Shown here: one piece after another, positions 34,814 through 39,947 of the stretch
Layout of the letters: each line of letters starts with the position of its first letter
Numbering within the stretch: position 1 is the first letter of the stretch
Origin: Candidatus Epulonipiscium sp.
GTDB taxonomy: Bacteria > Bacillota_A > Clostridia > Lachnospirales > Cellulosilyticaceae
Direction: 5' to 3'
NCBI GenBank assembly: GCA_012841565.1
Contig: DUUM01000145.1
Coordinates: 1-39,947 of the forward strand
Length of the DNA: 39,947 bases
The notes under the pieces: model-generated
Told to the model about the DNA's origin: nothing
Database searches by the model: none
What the model saw: the letters and a program-made list of their open reading frames with translations, nothing else
Program-made: the position numbers and the translations under genes

Positions 34814-35674
34814 ATGGATTTATCAATTATTATTGTAAGTTATAATACTCAGGATTTACTGCGCCAAACCATACAGTCGGTCATAGATACAACACATAAG
34901 ATTAAATATGAGATAATTGTATCAGACAATGATTCATCAGACGGTAGTCCTTTAATGGTGGAACAGGAATTCAAAGAAGTTAAGCTCATTAAAACAGGGG
35001 CAAACTTAGGGTTTTCAAAAGGGAATAATATAGGGATTAAAGAAGCAAAGGGGAGATATATACTATTACTTAATTCAGATACCGTTGTGAAGGGAAACTG
35101 CTTAGATGAGTGTGTAAGGTACATGGACCAGCATAATGAAATAGGGGTACTAGGGTGTAAGATTGTGTTGCCGAGTGGGAAGTTAGATCATGCTTGCAAG
35201 AGGGGATTTCCAACTCCCCAAGCTTCCCTATACTATATGCTTGGACTCTATAAAGCTTATCCCAATAACCCTAAATACGGAGCCTACTGCGCGGCTCATC
35301 TTGGGGAAGATGAAGTGGGGGAAGCAGATGCTCTAATGGGGGCATTTATGATGCTACCTAGAGCTGTTATTGATGAGGTAGGAGGTCTAGATGAGGCATT
35401 TTTTATGTACGGGGAAGACCTTGATTGGTGTTACCGCATTAAAGAGGCTGGCTATAAGGTTATGTATTACCCTAAAGAATATATTGTTCATCACAAAGGA
35501 TCCTCAAGTAAAAAGAAACGAATCAAGACCATCTATGAATTTCATAGGGCTATGATTCTTTTTTATAATAAGCATTACCGAAAAAAGCATAATCTTATAG
35601 TCACATTAGGCGTATATTTTGGGGTTGTAGCCCGAATGATCATGACATATATAGTGAATTTATGGAGAAAATGA
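34814..35674 (+). CDS. GT2-family glycosyltransferase, rhamnosyltransferase-like
   Basis: A 286-residue GT-A glycosyltransferase. It starts DLSIIIVSYNTQDLL and has VSDNDSSDGS (about 36-45), NLGFSKGNN, LLLNSDTVV (DXD-like site, about 87-90) and FFMYGEDLDWCYRIKEAGY. This layout is typical of WbbL-type dTDP-rhamnosyltransferases; donor specificity cannot be proven. A basic tail and a hydrophobic segment at the C-terminus suggest membrane contact. It starts 15 bases after the ligase-like gene and its stop codon lies in the ribosome-binding region of the next gene. Confidence 0.87.
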   Translation: MDLSIIIVSYNTQDLLRQTIQSVIDTTHKIKYEIIVSDNDSSDGSPLMVEQEFKEVKLIKTGANLGFSKGNNIGIKEAKGRYILLLNSDTVVKGNCLDECVRYMDQHNEIGVLGCKIVLPSGKLDHACKRGFPTPQASLYYMLGLYKAYPNNPKYGAYCAAHLGEDEVGEADALMGAFMMLPRAVIDEVGGLDEAFFMYGEDLDWCYRIKEAGYKVMYYPKEYIVHHKGSSSKKKRIKTIYEFHRAMILFYNKHYRKKHNLIVTLGVYFGVVARMIMTYIVNLWRK

Positions 35675-35682
35675 GGTGAAAA

Positions 35683-37146
35683 ATGATTAGGAAAAATCAA
35701 AAGTATTTTAACCGGCTTGGGGTTGTCTTAGATATAGGTGTCCTTATATTTTCAATGCTCCTTTCTTGGTGGATTCGTTTTAGTAGTGGACTTATGTATG
35801 CATCGGATGCAGGCTTTTTGCAGGTAAAGTATTATATCTTGCCTGCCCTTCTTATGATACCCGTATATATGATCTTATACCTGGCACTTAAACTCTACAC
35901 GCCAAAGCGTATTAGGGCCTTCTATAATGAAGTTGGCAGTATTGTCCAGGCTAATATAATAGGAATTCTCATTTTTACAATGATTTTGTTTATTTTTGAG
36001 AAAAACAACTATTCACGTAAGTTATTATTAGTTTTTGCTATTACAAATACAGTTGTTATGATTCTAGAGCGTTATGCAGTAAGGCTATTTATAAGAAATC
36101 TAAGAAAAAAGGGGTATAATAAAAAACATATTTTGTTACTGGGATATAATTCTCTGGGAGAAGAGTTTTTAAAGCGAATTATTTCAAATAAAGATCTAGG
36201 GTATCGCCTGATTACTGTTTTAGATGAAAAAGAAAAAGATCGAAGCAGTGTATGTAATCAGGAATTAATTAAGCAAGCTGGCGGAAAAGTAATGTCCGTA
36301 GGCCAAAGCAAACGAGAAGTTTGGGTAGGGGATTTAGAGCAATTAGAGGGGTATTTGGAAAAATTTGAAGTAGATGAGATTTTTATTGCCCTTAAAATAA
36401 CCCAATATGAAAGGCTGGGAAAGATACTTGAAATTGCTGAAAAACAGGGAACTAGGGTCAATATAATCCCTGCATATTATAAATATGTGCCATCTAAATC
36501 CAATATAGAAGAGTTAGATGGGATGCAGATCATTAACTTAAGATACATACCACTTGATCATTTGGGCAATAGGATGATGAAAAGAGGACTGGATATTTTA
36601 ATCTCTTTACTGGCCATTATGATAGCATCACCCATTATGATTGTAACAGCGCTTATGGTTAAGTTTACCTCAAAGGGGCCTGTTTTATACCAACAAGAAA
36701 GAATTGGCCTTAATAAAAAGCCATTTATGATGTATAAGTTTCGTTCCATGAAAGAGCAAAAAGCAAAAGATGAAAAGACTCAGTGGACGGTTCAAAATGA
36801 TCCTCGGAAAACAAAAATTGGGACATTAATTAGAAAGACAAGTATTGATGAATTACCCCAGTTTTTCAATGTTCTTAAAGGGGATATGAGTATCATAGGA
36901 CCAAGGCCTGAAAGGCCTTATTTTGTAGAACAATTTAAGGAAGAAATCCCTAAGTATATGATTAAACATCATGTAAGGCCAGGTATTACAGGATGGGCCC
37001 AGGTTAATGGTTGGCGCGGGGACACTTCTATTGAGAAAAGAATCGAATGTGATATTTATTATATTGAAAACTGGAATGTGTGGCTGGATATGAAAATTAT
37101 ATTTTTAACCATATTAAATGGGTTTGTTAATAAAAATGCATATTAA
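35683..37146 (+). CDS. Polyprenyl-phosphate hexose-1-phosphate transferase (WcaJ/WbaP-type)
   Basis: A 487-residue priming transferase that starts glycan assembly on undecaprenyl phosphate. Four N-terminal membrane segments (about 12-130) are followed by a Rossmann-like domain (HILLLGYNSLGEEFLKRI) and a membrane-anchored C-terminal catalytic domain from about 295: KRGLDILISLLAIM, GPVLYQQERIG, YKFRSMK, TSIDELPQFFNVLKGDMSII, GPRPERP and RPGITGWAQVNG. The full-length PNPT-like layout resembles glucose- or galactose-1-P transferases. ATG 35683 has GAGGTGA before it. It is the last gene of the three-gene glycan cluster. Confidence 0.92.
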   Translation: MIRKNQKYFNRLGVVLDIGVLIFSMLLSWWIRFSSGLMYASDAGFLQVKYYILPALLMIPVYMILYLALKLYTPKRIRAFYNEVGSIVQANIIGILIFTMILFIFEKNNYSRKLLLVFAITNTVVMILERYAVRLFIRNLRKKGYNKKHILLLGYNSLGEEFLKRIISNKDLGYRLITVLDEKEKDRSSVCNQELIKQAGGKVMSVGQSKREVWVGDLEQLEGYLEKFEVDEIFIALKITQYERLGKILEIAEKQGTRVNIIPAYYKYVPSKSNIEELDGMQIINLRYIPLDHLGNRMMKRGLDILISLLAIMIASPIMIVTALMVKFTSKGPVLYQQERIGLNKKPFMMYKFRSMKEQKAKDEKTQWTVQNDPRKTKIGTLIRKTSIDELPQFFNVLKGDMSIIGPRPERPYFVEQFKEEIPKYMIKHHVRPGITGWAQVNGWRGDTSIEKRIECDIYYIENWNVWLDMKIIFLTILNGFVNKNAY

Positions 37147-37192
37147 ATGTATATTAAATTATAAGGCATAGGCCACAGGGGTAAAAGGATTA

Positions 37193-37201
37193 TGGTATAA
37201 T
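37193..37201 (+). promoter_or_regulatory. Extended -10 promoter of stalk-domain protein 4
   Basis: TGG-TATAAT (37193-37201). No -35 box of quality. Leader of about 55 bases with AGGAGGG before ATG 37263. Confidence 0.5.
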
Positions 37202-37262
37202 AAGACAGTAGATCATAATTAATTCATACAACTAATCATGTGATAGAAATAGGAGGGAATTA

Positions 37263-38645
37263 ATGAAGAAGCTAGTGTTAGGATTTTTAATGGTAGGTAG
37301 TATAGTGGCGGTACCCGTCAATAGTTTTGCGGCAACCAATAATAATGTTACTTACATTAATGAAGGTAAGGTAGACAAGGTTACAACAGGTCAAATAAGT
37401 ATTGATAATTCTTATTATGATTTAAAACCAGGTTCATTTTTTAAACTAGAATTAATTAACGCAGAATTTGATTTGGATGAGAATGATAAGGCATTTGTGC
37501 GTTCCAGTTATATTGAATTTAGTGAAGATAAAAAAACATCTATTATTGGTATGGTTAAGGATAACGTAACAGAAGGTGGAAATATTGGTATTTTGTTTAG
37601 CACTAAACTCCTGGGGGGAGAGGCTAAACTAGTTATTGACTCATTTGATTCAGGCATAAGCTCAGGAACTTATGTTTACGCAATTGCAGGTGATGTTGCG
37701 ACTTATTATGAGGGCAAAGTGGAAAAATTGGAACCTGTGTTTTTAGAAGTAGAGTCTATCTTACCACCCATTGTTATTAAAGAAACAGTAAATGCTGCCT
37801 TTAGAACAGCTCAAACCTATAATAAGGATAAAGAATTTTTAAAATTAGAAATAGTAGACCCACAGTTTCAATTTCGTAATGCAACTCCTAGAGATTGGGT
37901 TCAATTTGTTGTAGAAGACGATGAAGGAAATAGTGTCAGATACCGTGAAGGCCAAGAGGCAGAAGTACATTTTGATCAAGGTAGGAATATTATTACCTTT
38001 AAACAAGAAGACAATGAAATCTTTAACCTCAAGGGCCGGAATTATAAAGTAACTATTGAGAATTTAAAAATACGGTCAATGGATTCAGAACAACTAAAGT
38101 CCGATGTTGAAATAAAAATAAGTGGTTCATTAGTTGACGATCAAAAACTTAAAGTGGCTTATCAAAAAGCCCAAGAGCCAGTAAAACCAGAAGTTCAAGA
38201 ACCAGAAATCAAAGAACCAGAAGTCCAAAAACCTGAAATTCCAGTGGTGCCAGAGCCCATACCTGTAAATAAGGTAAAAGTAGAATTTACAGAAGGCAGC
38301 CAAACCTACAAGCTAGATGGCACCCCCTATCCTATTGATGCAAAAGCTTATGTATCAAAGCATAATAGAATTATGGTACCTGTTCGCTACCTTTCCCAGG
38401 CATTAGGCGCAGAAGACGCAGATGTCAGTTGGAATGGAACCACAGGCATTGTAACCATCAAAGGCGATAATAATGTAACCATTGATACAAGAAAAAAACA
38501 AGTCACTAGTAACTATAATGTGACAACCCTATCCGATATACAAATAATAAAAGGCAGAACCTTTGTACCCGTTGGAGAAATAGGCAAAGCCCTTGAGATG
38601 AAAGTCTACTGGGATAAGGAAAAAAGAACAGCAATCTTTAACTAA
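37263..38645 (+). CDS. Stalk-domain secreted protein 4 (shorter relative of the S-layer-like proteins)
   Basis: A 460-residue protein with signal peptide (about 1-24, ending SFAAT). Its beta part keeps several landmarks of the long paralogs (FFKLELINAEF, LLGGEAKLVIDS, IVIKETVNAAFR). A Pro/Glu-rich spacer of P-E-V/I-Q/K-x-P units lies at about 305-335, and the C-terminal stalk domain at about 337-460 (MVPVRYLSQALGAEDADVSW, TFVPVGEIGKALEMKVYWD). It is a reduced version lacking the second half of the beta region. It has its own promoter and may be a minor surface or adaptor component. Confidence 0.82.
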   Translation: MKKLVLGFLMVGSIVAVPVNSFAATNNNVTYINEGKVDKVTTGQISIDNSYYDLKPGSFFKLELINAEFDLDENDKAFVRSSYIEFSEDKKTSIIGMVKDNVTEGGNIGILFSTKLLGGEAKLVIDSFDSGISSGTYVYAIAGDVATYYEGKVEKLEPVFLEVESILPPIVIKETVNAAFRTAQTYNKDKEFLKLEIVDPQFQFRNATPRDWVQFVVEDDEGNSVRYREGQEAEVHFDQGRNIITFKQEDNEIFNLKGRNYKVTIENLKIRSMDSEQLKSDVEIKISGSLVDDQKLKVAYQKAQEPVKPEVQEPEIKEPEVQKPEIPVVPEPIPVNKVKVEFTEGSQTYKLDGTPYPIDAKAYVSKHNRIMVPVRYLSQALGAEDADVSWNGTTGIVTIKGDNNVTIDTRKKQVTSNYNVTTLSDIQIIKGRTFVPVGEIGKALEMKVYWDKEKRTAIFN

Positions 38646-38649
38646 AGAA

Positions 38650-38773
38650 GGGGACGGTTAATCAAATCAGGCAGGCAATTCGGGGACGGTTAAGCAGTTT
38701 AGGTAGTATTTAACTATGAAAGTTAATTAACCGTCCCCAAGAACTTAACTATCAAAGTTGATTAACCGTCCCC
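38650..38773. repeat. Nested REP-like palindromes (GGGGACGGTTAA family)
   Basis: GGGGACGGTTAA occurs at 38650-38661 and 38682-38693; its complement TTAACCGTCCCC at 38727-38738 and 38762-38773. This gives nested inverted pairs, outer with outer and inner with inner. The right half is also an imperfect direct repeat of about 31 bases (TTAACTAT-AAAGTT-ATTAACCGTCCCCAA). It ends directly at the AAGGAGG ribosome-binding site of the next gene, so it sits in that gene's leader. Confidence 0.85.
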
Positions 38774-38792
38774 AAAAAGGAGGCACTAAAAC

Positions 38793-39947
38793 ATGAAAAA
38801 AACAAGAAAATTTTTAGCAAGGAGTATAGCCCTCGTGACAGGTATGGTCATGATGGCAACAACGACATTATTTGCTTCACCAATGAAGGACGTACCAACG
38901 AACCACTGGGCATATAGTGAGATAATGGAGATGCAAAAGCGAGGGCTTTTAGTAACGAGTAGCCAAGGAGAGTTTTTCCCTAATAATTATGTTACATACT
39001 TTGAGTTTAGCCAGATTTTAGCAAAGGCAACGGGGTACCAAGATGCTAAAATTAATCCGAATATAGACCCAGCTCTTAAAAAAGCCATTGATAGTAACTA
39101 TGAAAAACAAAAGGCTACTATTGAAGCACAGCAAAAGAACTATAAATACTGGCAAAAAGAAGCCAATGGGGAAATAGCTTATTTGCTTGGAAAGGGTTAT
39201 TTGCAAAAAGAAGAATTAGGAAAATTTATGTCTACAAGTACATCAGGTGAAGAAAGCAAACGTGGTGTAAGAAAGCAAGAAGCAGCTATATATTTAGTTC
39301 GTATTTTGCACAAGGCTGAAACTGCAAAGGATGAATATGTATCGACTGGATTTACAGATGAGGCGAAAATGGAAGCAGCTTCCCGCCCTTATATTGCTTA
39401 TATGAAAAAGATAGGTATTGTACACGGGAATCCAAAAGGTGAATTTGGACCCACAGAGCCTATTACGAGGGCGACATTATCTAAGATGTTAATGGATGCA
39501 CTTAAAGTTAAAGAAGGCTCAGTGACAACACCAACAACGCCAACAACACCAAAAGAGCCAACAAATCCAACACAACCAAGTCTGCCAACAGACAAAGCTC
39601 TAGAAGGAAAGTTTACCAAGATGATTAGCAAAGGTACTCAGGGCTACTATGTTGTTTTAGAAGTAGAACCAGGCAAGACCCATACTTATTCTATAGAAAC
39701 CACAGCATCTGTGGTTGATAAAAATGGCATAGCAATATCCTTGTCAGATCTTAAATCTAAAATAGATACTAAAGGGGATAGAGATGTGGTTGTTACATCT
39801 CAAGTTGAAATGATTGGAACCACAGAATACATTACTAAAGTAAAGATTCTTGATGGACCGGATAATTTAACACCTCCCGTTATACAAAAACCAGAAGAAG
39901 AAAAGCCTGAGAGGCCAGTAAGACCTCAAGAGCCTACAAGACCAGAG
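38793..39947 (+). CDS. SLH-domain surface protein, N-terminal part (3' end outside window)
   Basis: An open frame of 385 codons runs to the last base. The signal peptide (about 1-29, ending TLFAS) is followed by three SLH-like units: DVPTNHWAYSEIMEMQKRGL (about 32-51 onward), a divergent middle unit (about 125-175), and FTDEAKMEAASRPYIAYMKK with FGPTEPITRATLSKML (about 189-235). Then come a Thr/Pro-Lys linker (TTPTTPTTPKEP), a beta domain (about 268-365), and a Pro/Glu/Arg-rich stretch cut off by the window. N-terminal SLH repeats would anchor it to the wall polymer. ATG follows AAGGAGG at the end of a REP-like repeat. Confidence 0.9.
   Translation, partial: MKKTRKFLARSIALVTGMVMMATTTLFASPMKDVPTNHWAYSEIMEMQKRGLLVTSSQGEFFPNNYVTYFEFSQILAKATGYQDAKINPNIDPALKKAIDSNYEKQKATIEAQQKNYKYWQKEANGEIAYLLGKGYLQKEELGKFMSTSTSGEESKRGVRKQEAAIYLVRILHKAETAKDEYVSTGFTDEAKMEAASRPYIAYMKKIGIVHGNPKGEFGPTEPITRATLSKMLMDALKVKEGSVTTPTTPTTPKEPTNPTQPSLPTDKALEGKFTKMISKGTQGYYVVLEVEPGKTHTYSIETTASVVDKNGIAISLSDLKSKIDTKGDRDVVVTSQVEMIGTTEYITKVKILDGPDNLTPPVIQKPEEEKPERPVRPQEPTRPE

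Noticed and set aside
24543..38645. Real copper amine oxidase activity in the stalk-domain proteins
   Set aside because: Only the N-terminal-like structural domain is present; no catalytic topaquinone domain.
38650..38773. CRISPR array
   Set aside because: Repeats are inverted, short and unevenly spaced, with no spacer-like unique units and no cas genes.

Overview
The window is an AT-rich stretch of a low-GC, Gram-positive, endospore-forming bacterium of the class Clostridia. Evidence: spore genes of clostridial type (sipL, spoIIR, yabG, cotS-like, a gerA-type receptor operon), a T-box in front of proS, the DUF1659/DUF2922/YvrJ trio, SLH-domain proteins and long tandem surface-layer genes. 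A Lachnospirales/Cellulosilyticum-like host is my best guess, from gene content only and with low confidence. Every gene I can support is on the + strand. With parA, parB and a parS palindrome at the left end, this suggests one replichore close to the origin.

Layout. 1-2240: end of parA (soj), parB (spo0J), a DUF4446 membrane protein, a YkuS/UPF0180-like gene and a parS site. 2296-5570: sigma-A promoter, T-box leader with terminator, an extra 17-bp inverted repeat, proS, cca and a terminator. 5699-10947: spore region with a CotS-family pseudokinase, a PEGA-domain membrane protein, the protease YabG and the coat/cortex morphogenesis protein SipL. 10979-12630: ispE and a GntR/FCD regulator. 12728-17585: a small two-TM protein, gerAA-gerAB-gerAC and spoIIR. 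17587-19973: ddl and a murI fused to a DUF1934 domain.

20058-39947 is the cell-envelope half: an unrecognised secreted beta-rich protein, an SLH protein, the DUF1659-DUF2922-yvrJ mini-operon, and three long secreted S-layer-like paralogs ending in a copper-amine-oxidase-N-like (stalk) domain. A VapBC-type toxin-antitoxin pair sits between paralogs 1 and 2. Then come an O-antigen-ligase-like protein, a GT2 glycosyltransferase, a polyprenyl-phosphate sugar-1-P transferase, a fourth stalk-domain protein, and the start of another SLH protein cut by the window end.

Points most worth a second look: (i) two related ~95-bp structured repeats flanking vapBC, with a conserved core and compensatory changes in the outer stem; (ii) the surface-protein array wrapped around a minimal glycan cluster, which could be an S-layer glycosylation/assembly locus; (iii) the MurI-DUF1934 fusion; (iv) long perfect inverted repeats and REP-like palindromes (GTGTCTGACAC and GGGGACGGTTAA families) between envelope genes; (v) a possible fourth subunit of the germinant receptor; (vi) a hairpin between Shine-Dalgarno and start codon of the YkuS-like gene. 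I see no rRNA, tRNA, CRISPR array, transposase or integrase.
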